Positions 50,939-61,568 of a stretch of 64,000 bases of DNA are shown piece by piece. The DNA lies in the NCBI RefSeq assembly GCF_029024625.1, contig NZ_CP118953.1:1054001-1118000 (forward strand), given 5' to 3'. The notes under the pieces are model-generated. The model saw nothing but the letters and a program-made list of their open reading frames with translations. It was not told the DNA's origin and did not search any database. This DNA comes from Staphylococcus chromogenes. Its GTDB lineage: Bacteria; Bacillota; Bacilli; Staphylococcales; Staphylococcaceae. Position numbers and translations under genes: made by a program. Positions within the stretch are counted from its first letter, which is position 1. Each line of letters begins with the position of its first letter.

Positions 50939-51706
50939 ATGAAACATCAATTTTCTAGAAATGAATTAGCTATAGGCCAAGAAGGTTTAAAATTATTAGA
51001 AAATACAACAGTTGCTGTTTTAGGTGTCGGTGGTGTAGGGTCATTTGCTGCTGAAGCGCTAGCGCGAACAAATATCGGTCATATTATTTTAATCGATAAA
51101 GACGATGTCGATATTACGAATGTCAACCGTCAAATTCATGCTTTAACAACTACCATTGGACAAAGTAAAGTGGGGTTAATGGAAGAACGGATTAAATTAA
51201 TAAATCCAAATTGCAAAGTAACGCCCTTGCATATGTTTTATACTGAAGAAACTTATGAGCAACTATTTGAAGATTACAATATTGATTATATTATCGATGC
51301 AAGTGATACCATTATTTATAAAGTTCATTTGATGGAACAATGTTTGCAAAGAGGCATAAAAATTATTTCTAGTATGGGGGCAGCAAATAAAATTGACCCA
51401 ACACGTTTTCAAATTGCTGATATTTCGAAAACACATACAGATCCTATCGCTAGAGTCATTCGAAACAAATTAAAAAGAAAAGGAATTTATAAAGGAATAC
51501 CCGTGGTATTTTCCGATGAAAGTCCAATAGTGATTCGAGAAGATGTGAAAGCCATCGTGGGTGATGCAAATGGACAAAACCGAAAAGCACAAATGCCCCC
51601 GTCTTCTAATGCATTTGTCCCAAGCGTTGTAGGCCTAATACTTGCAAGCTATGTTTGTAATGATATTACACGAGATATTCCATTAACACGAATTAAAGAC
51701 AAATAA
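50939..51706 (+). CDS. tcdA: tRNA threonylcarbamoyladenosine dehydratase
   Basis: A ThiF/E1-like ATP-dependent enzyme that converts t6A37 to its cyclic form in tRNA. It has 255 residues, with the nucleotide-binding loop GVGGVGSFAAEALAR (about 30-44) and NRQIHA. The long catalytic loop and C-terminal VVFSDESP are typical. It was formerly annotated as a HesA/MoeB/ThiF protein. It starts 30 nt after the 6S terminator. Confidence 0.93.
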   Translation: MKHQFSRNELAIGQEGLKLLENTTVAVLGVGGVGSFAAEALARTNIGHIILIDKDDVDITNVNRQIHALTTTIGQSKVGLMEERIKLINPNCKVTPLHMFYTEETYEQLFEDYNIDYIIDASDTIIYKVHLMEQCLQRGIKIISSMGAANKIDPTRFQIADISKTHTDPIARVIRNKLKRKGIYKGIPVVFSDESPIVIREDVKAIVGDANGQNRKAQMPPSSNAFVPSVVGLILASYVCNDITRDIPLTRIKDK

Positions 51707-51708
51707 AA

Positions 51709-51753
51709 AATGCCGTAATAAGCTCCATCTTTTTGGAGATATTACGGCATTTC
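51709..51753. terminator. Bidirectional terminator between tcdA and rarA
   Basis: AAATGCCGTAATAAGCTCCA pairs with TGGAGATATTACGGCATTT. The two genes converge on it. Confidence 0.88.
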
Positions 51754-51754
51754 C

Positions 51755-53014
51755 TTATGTGTTCTTTAGATTATCATATACTGCTTTAAATTGTTGTTCA
51801 GCTTTTGATGTCAATTTAGGTTGATAATAGCGTTTATTTTTTAGTTTGTCTGGCAAGTATTGTTGCGCCACATATCCATTTTCATAATTATGGGGATACT
51901 TGTATCCTGTAGCACGTCCCAATTCTTTTGCGCCACTATAATGACCATCTTTGAGGTGATCGGGAATTTGTCCTGCGTTACCTTTGCGAATGTCTGATAA
52001 CGCAGCATCGATAGATTGAATTGCTGTGTTAGATTTCGGGGAGAGACAGAGTTCGATAACGGCTTGACTTAATGGAATTCTTGCTTCTGGAAAGCCTAAC
52101 CGTTCTGCTGACTCTATCGCAGCGAGTGTACGTTGTCCTGCAGCTGGTGAAGCTAAGCTGATATCTTCATAACTAATCACTAACAAACGTCTTGCAATTG
52201 TTGGCAAATCACCTGCTTGAATCAAGCGCGCTAAATAGTGTAAAGCTGCGTCAACATCACTGCCTCGTATTGATTTTTGGAAAGCACTCATCACGTCGTA
52301 ATGCATATCGCCATCTTTATCGCTTAAAAATGCACCACGTTGTAAACAATCCTCTGCATCTTGAATTGTGATATGAGGAGGCGTTTCGGATGCGCTTAAA
52401 ACCGCAAGTTCTAATGCATTTAAAGCGCTACGAACATCTCCTTGACTTTGGGTTGCAAAATATTCAAAAGCTTCGTCTGTAATTGTAGCAGTATACGATT
52501 TTAAGCCATTTTCCTCATCATTTAAAGCATTCCGTAAAGCTTTTTTTATATCCTCAGTTTCTAAGGGAAATAATTCAAAAATTTGTGCACGTGAACGGAT
52601 GGCAGGGTTAATCGCATGATAAGGGTTTGAAGTTGTCGCACCAATGAGTACGATTTTACCGTTTTCTAAGTGAGGCAACAAGAAATCTTGTTTAGCTTTA
52701 TCTAATCGATGAATTTCATCTAATAATAAGATCACTTGACCTGACATTTTTGCCTCGTCAACAATCATATGCATGTCCTTTTTAGTATTCGTGACAGCAT
52801 TTAATTGTCTGAATTTAAAAGCGGTGCTCCCTGCAATCGCTTGTGCAATACTCGTCTTTCCTATGCCAGGGGGACCATAAAAAATCATTGAGGATAATCG
52901 TTTGGCATTGACCATTCTCCTAATAATTCCTTTTTCACCAACGAGGTGTGATTGCCCTATCACATCATCAATGGTTTGCGGTCTCATACGGGATGCGAGT
53001 GGTTCAGTATTCAT
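51755..53014 (-). CDS. rarA: Replication-associated recombination protein A
   Basis: An AAA+ ATPase of the RarA/MgsA/WRNIP1 family acting at stalled forks. It has 419 residues. Walker A is FYGPPGIGKTS (about 45-55), Walker B LLLDEIHRL and sensor 1 IGATTSNP. The C-terminal tetramerisation region contains PHNYENGYVAQQYLP. It is the convergent neighbour of tcdA and divergent from cymR. Confidence 0.95.
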   Translation of the reverse strand: MNTEPLASRMRPQTIDDVIGQSHLVGEKGIIRRMVNAKRLSSMIFYGPPGIGKTSIAQAIAGSTAFKFRQLNAVTNTKKDMHMIVDEAKMSGQVILLLDEIHRLDKAKQDFLLPHLENGKIVLIGATTSNPYHAINPAIRSRAQIFELFPLETEDIKKALRNALNDEENGLKSYTATITDEAFEYFATQSQGDVRSALNALELAVLSASETPPHITIQDAEDCLQRGAFLSDKDGDMHYDVMSAFQKSIRGSDVDAALHYLARLIQAGDLPTIARRLLVISYEDISLASPAAGQRTLAAIESAERLGFPEARIPLSQAVIELCLSPKSNTAIQSIDAALSDIRKGNAGQIPDHLKDGHYSGAKELGRATGYKYPHNYENGYVAQQYLPDKLKNKRYYQPKLTSKAEQQFKAVYDNLKNT

Positions 53015-53072
53015 AGTAACCCTCCATGTCTAGAAAAACTATACAAATTTAAGCAAATGACCTTGCTCTTAT

Positions 53073-53101
53073 TTGTACTCTTATAACAATAGTATTATAC
53101 T
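53073..53101 (+). promoter_or_regulatory. Promoter of cymR
   Basis: TTGTAC (53073-53078) and TATACT (53096-53101) have a 17-bp spacer, 57 bp before the start. Confidence 0.6.
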
Positions 53102-53157
53102 AATATAAATAATGATAAATTGTAAGTAAATTGGATATCAATAAGTGAGGTATAAAC

Positions 53158-53577
53158 ATGAAAATTTCAACTAAAGGTAGATACGGCCTAACTTTGATGA
53201 TTGCTTTGGCAAAGCGTCATGGGACAGGATGCGTGTCACTGAAAACAATCGCAGAAGAAAATAATTTAAGCGATTTATATTTAGAACAACTTGTTGGTCC
53301 TTTAAGAAATGCTGGTCTCATTCGTAGTGTCCGAGGTGCTAAAGGAGGATATGAATTAAAAATGCCAGCAGATGAAATTACTGCCGGTGATATCATTCGT
53401 CTTTTAGAAGGACCATTAACGATTGTTGAACGCATTGAATCAGAATCACCCGCGCAACAACAATTATGGTTGAGAATGCGAGATGCAGTTAAAGATGTTC
53501 TAGATCAAACGACTTTACAATCTTTAGCAGATTATCAAGAAAATGATAAACTTGAAGGGTATATGTTTTACATTTAA
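53158..53577 (+). CDS. cymR: Cysteine metabolism repressor CymR (Rrf2 family)
   Basis: 139 residues with an N-terminal winged helix (MKISTKGRYGLTLMIALAK; recognition helix near LSDLYLEQLVGPLRNAGL). It lacks the three-cysteine Fe-S cluster of IscR. Its only cysteine is C25, the residue reported to sense oxidation in S. aureus CymR. With CysK it represses cysteine uptake and synthesis genes. In Firmicutes it lies beside the cysteine desulfurase-mnmA pair; here three genes intervene. Confidence 0.93.
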   Translation: MKISTKGRYGLTLMIALAKRHGTGCVSLKTIAEENNLSDLYLEQLVGPLRNAGLIRSVRGAKGGYELKMPADEITAGDIIRLLEGPLTIVERIESESPAQQQLWLRMRDAVKDVLDQTTLQSLADYQENDKLEGYMFYI

Positions 53578-53588
53578 GTTTTGTTTAG

Positions 53589-53633
53589 ATACAACAATGA
53601 CATTTAAATTGTATGGCATTGTTGTATTTTTTT
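53589..53633 (+). terminator. Terminator after cymR
   Basis: ATACAACAATG and CATTGTTGTAT form a perfect 11-bp stem, followed by T7. Confidence 0.88.
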
Positions 53634-53647
53634 AGGAGGAATGCAAA

Positions 53648-54478
53648 ATGGAAAAAGTGATATTAAATGACGGATTTCAAATTGATCAACTTGGGTTTGG
53701 CACATACAAATTAAATGGCGTTAAAGGGAGCCAAGCGATTCAATCTGCCTTACAAGTAGGCTATCGCGTTCTAGATACAGCTTATAATTATGAAAATGAA
53801 GGGGCAGTTGGCAAAGCTATCGAAAAGAGTCAAATTCCCCGTGAAGACATAACTATTATCTCTAAACTACCAGGGCGTTACCAAGCCTACGATGATGTAT
53901 TTCAAACCATTCAAGAAAGTATCTACCGTTTAGGGGTAGATTACATTGATGTTTATCTCATTCATTGGCCTAATCCGAAACAAGGGACTTACGTAGAAGC
54001 CTGGAAGGCAATGATTGCCGCACAAAAAGCCGGTCTCATTCGAACGATAGGTGTTTGTAATTTTTTACCTGAATACATTCACAAATTAAAGGAAGAAACA
54101 GGTGTGCTTCCAGCAATCAATCAAATAGAGCTCCATCCTTACTTTAATCAGGAAGAAATGATTCAATTCCATAAAGAGAACCAAATTTTAACGCAAGCTT
54201 GGAGTCCGATTGGGAGAGACAATGGCATTTTAGAAGATGATGTATTAAAACAGCTTGCCCAAAAATATCAAAAGTCCGTAGCGCAACTTGTTTTAAAATG
54301 GCATATTCAACGCGGCGTGATGCCTATACCGAAAGCGACAAAATATGTAAGACAGCATGAAAATATCGACATATTTGATTTTCAACTTTCAGAAGAGGAC
54401 ATTTCAAAAATTAATCAACTTTCAAGAAAAGATGGTCGTCGTAAGGGACAAGATCCTGCGGTTTACGAAGAATTTTAA
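53648..54478 (+). CDS. Aldo/keto reductase
   Basis: 276 residues of the AKR superfamily, NAD(P)H-dependent carbonyl reduction in a TIM barrel. The catalytic tetrad is visible as D43, Y48, K73 and H106 (LDTAYNYE, ISKLPG, LIHWPNP). The cofactor-binding tail includes IPKATKYVRQHEN. It most resembles bacterial 2,5-diketo-gluconate reductase-like enzymes; the physiological substrate is unknown. The ribosome-binding site AGGAGGAA is strong. The cymR terminator directly precedes it. Confidence 0.92.
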   Translation: MEKVILNDGFQIDQLGFGTYKLNGVKGSQAIQSALQVGYRVLDTAYNYENEGAVGKAIEKSQIPREDITIISKLPGRYQAYDDVFQTIQESIYRLGVDYIDVYLIHWPNPKQGTYVEAWKAMIAAQKAGLIRTIGVCNFLPEYIHKLKEETGVLPAINQIELHPYFNQEEMIQFHKENQILTQAWSPIGRDNGILEDDVLKQLAQKYQKSVAQLVLKWHIQRGVMPIPKATKYVRQHENIDIFDFQLSEEDISKINQLSRKDGRRKGQDPAVYEEF

Positions 54479-54513
54479 AACTTTTCCTCTGTTACAATTA
54501 TGCTCTATTTTAT

Positions 54514-54538
54514 GTTTATTCTAAAAGGACTTGGGTAT
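54514..54538 (+). promoter_or_regulatory. SigB-type promoter
   Basis: GTTTAT (54514-54519) and GGGTAT (54533-54538) have a 13-bp spacer, close to the staphylococcal SigB consensus GTTTAA-N12-15-GGGTAT. It lies 33 bp before a small-protein gene. Confidence 0.75.
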
Positions 54539-54571
54539 TAATAAACTATCTCGAACTAGGAGGTATTCATT

Positions 54572-54727
54572 GTGGATAAAAAACAAGGTGAAGAATATTT
54601 AAACAAAGCGAAAGATGCTTACGACAAGTATCAAGATAGTCAAAATAATGAAAACAAAGATGAAAAAGGCGGTTTAGCAGATAAAGCTAAAGACGCATTT
54701 AACAAACTTTCTGGCGACAATAAATAA
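54572..54727 (+). CDS. Small hydrophilic probable general-stress protein, 51 aa
   Basis: A GTG start follows AGGAGGTATTCAT. The product is lysine- and aspartate-rich with two similar amphipathic segments (LNKAKDAYDKYQD and LADKAKDAFNKLSGD) separated by a polar linker. No Cys or Trp is present. The SigB promoter upstream and the position between cymR and the cysteine desulfurase suggest a stress-induced protein. I recall a SigB-controlled gene near here in S. aureus. It is not a clear CsbD homologue. Confidence 0.75.
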   Translation: MDKKQGEEYLNKAKDAYDKYQDSQNNENKDEKGGLADKAKDAFNKLSGDNK

Positions 54728-54739
54728 AAAACTAAAATA

Positions 54740-54774
54740 AAAACAATGGGATGTTCTGTCCCATTGTTTTTTTA
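54740..54774. terminator. Bidirectional terminator after the small stress gene
   Basis: AAACAATGGGA and TCCCATTGTTT form a stem with A and T tracts on either side. It touches the stop codon of the converging oxidoreductase gene. Confidence 0.88.
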
Positions 54775-55785
54775 TGTTGTCGTATTAATCTGTTGTATCA
54801 CTTCTTGTAAATATTGATATGAGCGATGTTGAAGTTGTTCATCATAAATATAACTTACTGCCATAATTTCATTGATTTCCCCATAAAATTGAATGAAATC
54901 GTTAATTTTATGTTTAACTGTTTTTTTATCTCCTACTAATGAATCATTAATTCTATGGGTAGCCATCGCTACTTCTCTCGGTGACAAAATAGTATCTAGG
55001 CTATCGACAGGGGGTTGCATTTTTTGCATACGGCCATTTAAAATGCTTGCAAATACTTGCGCTTGTGTCGTAGCAAGATACATTGCCTCATCATTTGTAT
55101 CTGCGACGATTGCATTTAAACATACAATGATATAGGGTTCATCTAGATATGCCGAAGGTTCAAAGAGTTCTCTATATATCGCAAGCGCTTCTTTCATTTG
55201 TTGAGGTGCGAAATGTCCTGCAAAGACATAGGGTAAACCCTGACGTGCAGCCACATGAGCAGAATCAGTTGAGGAACCCAATACATATAAAGGCACCTTT
55301 TTATTTATTGCAGGTATCGCTTTGACATATCCTTGATTGGTTTCAGGTCCAAAATATTGTTGAAGCTGTTTTATTTCTTCTGGAAATTGATAGACTCCAT
55401 CGTGTTTATCTCTTCTTAAAGCATTCGCTGTAGCCATATCAGTCCCTGGAGCACGACCTAAACCCAAATCTACACGATCTCCATATAATAAGTTTAAAGT
55501 TCCAAATTGTTCAGCAACCACAAGGGGAGCATGATTTGGAAGCATGATACCTCCTGACCCAATGCGCATTTGTTTCGTAGCGTTTAAACAATGTTGAATT
55601 AATACTACCGTCGCTGAACTGACTAAATTTGGAGCATTGTGATGTTCAGCAATCCAATATCTTTCGAAGTTTAAAGATTCTAAGTGTTGCGCGAGCGAAG
55701 TCATCTGTTGGACAGCCTCTTTTTCAGTTGACCCTTCACGTATAGGTACTAAATTTAACGCTGAATACTGTAACTGTTTTGACAT
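54772..55785 (-). CDS. LLM-class flavin-dependent oxidoreductase (luciferase-like)
   Basis: 337 residues of the bacterial luciferase-like monooxygenase fold. It has the conserved WIAEHHNAP (about 43-51), GSGGIMLPNHAPLVVAEQFGTL and RVDLGLGRAPGTD. Such proteins use FMNH2 or F420; the substrate here is unknown. It is on the minus strand, and no cognate flavin reductase lies adjacent. It is single-gene, between the SigB gene and the cysteine desulfurase. Confidence 0.9.
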   Translation of the reverse strand: MSKQLQYSALNLVPIREGSTEKEAVQQMTSLAQHLESLNFERYWIAEHHNAPNLVSSATVVLIQHCLNATKQMRIGSGGIMLPNHAPLVVAEQFGTLNLLYGDRVDLGLGRAPGTDMATANALRRDKHDGVYQFPEEIKQLQQYFGPETNQGYVKAIPAINKKVPLYVLGSSTDSAHVAARQGLPYVFAGHFAPQQMKEALAIYRELFEPSAYLDEPYIIVCLNAIVADTNDEAMYLATTQAQVFASILNGRMQKMQPPVDSLDTILSPREVAMATHRINDSLVGDKKTVKHKINDFIQFYGEINEIMAVSYIYDEQLQHRSYQYLQEVIQQINTTT

Positions 55786-55831
55786 GATAACACTTCCTTT
55801 AAATTCACTATATCAAAACACATCCGTAATA

Positions 55832-55843
55832 CACATTAATGTG
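55832..55843. promoter_or_regulatory. Palindrome upstream of the luciferase-like gene
   Basis: CACATTAATGTG is a perfect 12-bp palindrome 46 bp upstream of the minus-strand start. It could be a regulator operator; nothing else supports it. Confidence 0.25.
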
Positions 55844-56001
55844 CTTATAATTCTAATTTTTGTAAAAATTCCTCTTTTCTATAGAAAGTGATATGCTTAA
55901 ATTAAGCTTAAAACTGCACATAGATTCCTAGTGTGAGGCACTAGAAATTTAATGGTACAAGTGCTAAAATAGGAACATTGAAATTGAGAAAGGAATGTCG
56001 A

Positions 56002-58262
<2,261 letters not shown>

Positions 58263-58284
58263 TGTGTCAAAAAAGGAGTCAAAA

Positions 58285-58959
58285 ATGAAACAAACAGAAA
58301 TACATCAATTGATTCAACAAGGCCAATTTGAGAAAGCCTTACAAGCTTGTTTTAATAACATCGAAGCGCATCCTGACCAAGTGGAAAACTATATCAATTC
58401 CGGTATTTTACTTTCTGAGGCTGGAGAAATTGAAAAAGCAGAAAAATTTTTCCAACGTGCATTGACACTTAATCCTGATAATGGCGTTATTTATTACAAT
58501 TTTGCCAATGTTTATTTTAACGAAGGACGTTTTCAAGAAGCCATTAAATTATATCAAACAGCGATTCAAAAAGGATTAGAAAATAAAGATATTAACTATA
58601 TGGTCGGAATGTCTTTTTATCAATTAGACGCAAAAAAACAAGCTTTACCATATTTAATGAGAGCTGCCGAACTTGACAAAGATTTCAAAGACTTAGACGT
58701 ACAGTTCCAATATGGATTACTATTATGTGAATTAGAAATGTTTCAAGAAGCGATGCCAATATTAAAACAAATATTAAAAAAAGATGGAAAACATGCCGAC
58801 GCACAGTATAATCTGACACTGGCAAAATATATGGTTAATGAAAATGTTGAAGAAGCAATACAAGGATTTTCTTTAGCAACTGAAATGGACCCCAAACATA
58901 TGTTAAGCCATCATGCATTAAAAACGTTTAAAAAGATTCAATCTGAAGAGGAGGCATAA
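58285..58959 (+). CDS. Tetratricopeptide repeat protein (YrrB-like)
   Basis: 224 residues made of about five TPR units, for example GEIEKAEKFFQRALTLNPDNG and GRFQEAIKLYQTAIQKG. ATG 58285 follows AAAGGAGTC. It lies between mnmA and recD2 as in Bacillus. It is likely a protein-interaction scaffold; the partner is unknown. Confidence 0.88.
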   Translation: MKQTEIHQLIQQGQFEKALQACFNNIEAHPDQVENYINSGILLSEAGEIEKAEKFFQRALTLNPDNGVIYYNFANVYFNEGRFQEAIKLYQTAIQKGLENKDINYMVGMSFYQLDAKKQALPYLMRAAELDKDFKDLDVQFQYGLLLCELEMFQEAMPILKQILKKDGKHADAQYNLTLAKYMVNENVEEAIQGFSLATEMDPKHMLSHHALKTFKKIQSEEEA

Positions 58960-58961
58960 CT

Positions 58962-61343
58962 GTGGAAAACCCAACACTATTTGAGCAGTCGTATGTTAAA
59001 GGGAATATTGATGTCATTTTATTTCAAAATAACGACAATTATTACACAGTGCTCAAAGTTGAAGTTGAGGATTCTAATGAGGACTTTGATACGACGGCGA
59101 CGATAGTTGGGTTTTTTCCAAATATTGTTGAAGGTGAAACTTATACGTTCAAGGGGCAAATCACTGATCACCCTAAGTATGGGAAACAACTAAAAGCTGA
59201 AACGTTCCAGAAAGTGCTTCCGCAAACGAGAGAAGCGGTAATTCAATATTTATCAAGTGGGCTTTTCAAGGGCGTTGGTAAAAAAACTGCAGAATCCATT
59301 GTAGATACGTTAGGTGAAAATGCAATTCAGTCGATTCTTAAAGATGCATCTGTTCTTGAAAAGGTGCCCAAATTGTCAAAAACAAAGCAATCGCAAATCG
59401 CAGACCAAGTTTTTCAAAATCAAGAAAGCGAACAAATTATGGTGCGTCTGAATGAATTAGGGTTTGGTGCAAAACTTGCGATGGATATTTACAAGTTTTA
59501 TAAAAGTGATACTTTAGACATTCTCAATCAAAATCCCTACCAACTTGTTTATGATATACGAGGCGTGGGCTTTCAAAAAGCAGACCAATTGGCAAATCAA
59601 ATGGGCATTTCAGAACATCACCCCAATCGCTTAAAAGCAGGCATTCAATTTGTCGTTGAAGACACCTGTATTAAACAGGGACACACGTACTTGCCTAAGG
59701 AAACTTTAGTGACTGAGTCATTGCAACTTCTTTCAAAAAATAGTCAGGTGCCTATTGACACCACTTTAATTGAAGAAGTGTTAACTCAACTTGTAGAAGA
59801 AAACCGTCTCGTTGATGATCACGAAAATATTGCAATTCCTAGCCTTTATTATTCAGAATTAAAGAGTGCTCAAAATATTTATAAAATGATGCAACAACAA
59901 CTACACCTCGAAGTGTTTGATCAATCGGATATTCAGATGCATATTGGTGAAATCGAGCAAACAAATAGTGTGTCATATGCCGAGGCACAAAAAGAGGCGT
60001 TAGAAGCCGCTATGAAGCATCAAATAATGATTTTGACAGGTGGGCCTGGTACAGGTAAAACCACTGTAATAAAAGGGATTGTTTATCTGTATGCTGCTTT
60101 ACACGGGATTTCTTTAGATTACGATGACTATACCGAAGAAGATTATCCTATTGTTTTAGCAGCACCGACGGGTCGGGCTTCGAAACGACTACACGATGCG
60201 ACTGGCTTGGAGGCTATGACCATTCACCGTCTAATTGGTTGGAATCAAGAAACCAAACCTGAAGATATATTGGATAATGAAATTTCTGCCAAACTTATTA
60301 TTATAGATGAAATGTCAATGGTCGATACTTGGTTGTTTCACCAATTTATGGCAGCAGTTCCTAATGATGCACAAGTTGTTTTGGTAGGTGATGAAGATCA
60401 ACTCCCATCTGTTGGGCCTGGGCAAGTGTTTAAAGATTTAATTGCCTCAAAAACACTCCCACGTATCAATTTAACAGAAGTTTATCGTCAGCAGGATGGT
60501 TCAAGTATCATTGCGCTTGCGCATCGTATGAAATCAGGTCAATCTGTTGATATTACTGAACGGTTTCATGATCGTTCATTCATCCCTTGTCATGTCGATC
60601 AAATACCAGAAGTGGTACGTAAAGTGGTAACAAATGCAGTTTCAAAAGGCTATGATATGTCTGATATACAAGTATTAGCTCCGATGTACCGAGGAAATGC
60701 AGGGATTCATCGATTGAATAAAGTGCTTCAAGAAATACTGAACCCTTTGGATACATCTGAGCAACGCGAAATTCAGTTTGGTGATGTCTTGTTTCGAAAA
60801 GGCGATAAGGTATTACAACTTGTCAATCGTCCGAATGACAATGTATTTAATGGCGACATCGGAGTTATTGTAGGTATTTTTTGGGCTAAGGAAAATGCGC
60901 TAAACAAAGACGTCGTTGTCGTGGACTATGAAGGCAATGAAATTACTTATTTAAAATCAGATTTAACCGAGTTGACACATGCCTATTGCACATCAATTCA
61001 TAAAGCACAAGGTTCAGAATTCCCGATAGTCATTATGCCTATTGTCAAACAATATTATAGAATGTTGCAAAAACCCATTTTATATACGGGTCTCACACGT
61101 GCGAAGCAATCATTAGTGTTTTTAGGAGACGCGGATGCATTTAATCTCGGATTAAAAACAGAAGGCCAAGTAAGATTAACTCGTGAAAAAAGCTTTTTAG
61201 AACAATACTTTTCTACAGAAGAAGTACAAAATGAAAATGTTGAACTTACAGAAGCCACTATGTTTCAAATTAATCCTATGATTAATATGGAGAATGTGAC
61301 GCCTTACGATTTTTTAGAAATTGACAACGCTGAAAAGGCTTAA
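58962..61343 (+). CDS. recD2: ATP-dependent RecD-like DNA helicase RecD2
   Basis: A 5'-3' superfamily 1B helicase, 793 residues, not part of RecBCD. It has an N-terminal OB/HhH extension (GVGKKTAESIVDTLG near 106 and IRGVGFQKADQLA near 205), Walker A GGPGTGKTT near 354, Walker B IIDEMSMVD and C-terminal motif YCTSIHKAQGSEF. The start is GTG 58962, behind GAGGAGGC and 2 nt after the TPR gene. The alaS promoter overlaps its 3' end. Confidence 0.95.
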   Translation: MENPTLFEQSYVKGNIDVILFQNNDNYYTVLKVEVEDSNEDFDTTATIVGFFPNIVEGETYTFKGQITDHPKYGKQLKAETFQKVLPQTREAVIQYLSSGLFKGVGKKTAESIVDTLGENAIQSILKDASVLEKVPKLSKTKQSQIADQVFQNQESEQIMVRLNELGFGAKLAMDIYKFYKSDTLDILNQNPYQLVYDIRGVGFQKADQLANQMGISEHHPNRLKAGIQFVVEDTCIKQGHTYLPKETLVTESLQLLSKNSQVPIDTTLIEEVLTQLVEENRLVDDHENIAIPSLYYSELKSAQNIYKMMQQQLHLEVFDQSDIQMHIGEIEQTNSVSYAEAQKEALEAAMKHQIMILTGGPGTGKTTVIKGIVYLYAALHGISLDYDDYTEEDYPIVLAAPTGRASKRLHDATGLEAMTIHRLIGWNQETKPEDILDNEISAKLIIIDEMSMVDTWLFHQFMAAVPNDAQVVLVGDEDQLPSVGPGQVFKDLIASKTLPRINLTEVYRQQDGSSIIALAHRMKSGQSVDITERFHDRSFIPCHVDQIPEVVRKVVTNAVSKGYDMSDIQVLAPMYRGNAGIHRLNKVLQEILNPLDTSEQREIQFGDVLFRKGDKVLQLVNRPNDNVFNGDIGVIVGIFWAKENALNKDVVVVDYEGNEITYLKSDLTELTHAYCTSIHKAQGSEFPIVIMPIVKQYYRMLQKPILYTGLTRAKQSLVFLGDADAFNLGLKTEGQVRLTREKSFLEQYFSTEEVQNENVELTEATMFQINPMINMENVTPYDFLEIDNAEKA

Positions 61344-61349
61344 TATAAT
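61321..61349 (+). promoter_or_regulatory. Consensus SigA promoter of alaS
   Basis: TTGACA (61321-61326), a 17-bp spacer and TATAAT (61344-61349): a perfect consensus. The -35 box lies inside recD2 coding sequence. Confidence 0.88.
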
Positions 61350-61356
61350 AGACTTA

Positions 61357-61550
61357 ATTCAATATATAACTGAGTAGATGGCTAATTCATTTCACAGAGA
61401 CGTACTATTGCTGAGATGTACGAATGAATCCATTGAACGCTACTATATATTTATAACGTGAATAGCATTAAAGTGATGATAATTTTTATCATAACTAGGG
61501 TGGTACCGCGAGACATTCGTCCCTTTTGAGAGACGAATGTCTTTATTTTG
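61357..61550 (+). promoter_or_regulatory. T-box riboswitch controlling alaS
   Basis: Stem I contains ATTCATT pairing with AATGAAT. The specifier position in TTGAACGCTAC is GCT (61439-61441), an alanine codon. The T-box AGGGTGGTACCGCG is at 61497-61510. The terminator AGACATTCGTC with GACGAATGTCT (61511-61542) is followed by TTATTTTG. Confidence 0.92.
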
Positions 61551-61568
61551 TTTAGGAGTTGATTTGAG

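Noticed and set aside
54572-54727. Calling the small SigB-type gene csbD
   Set aside because: The characteristic CsbD repeat (GKxKExxG blocks) is not evident; only composition and regulation are similar.
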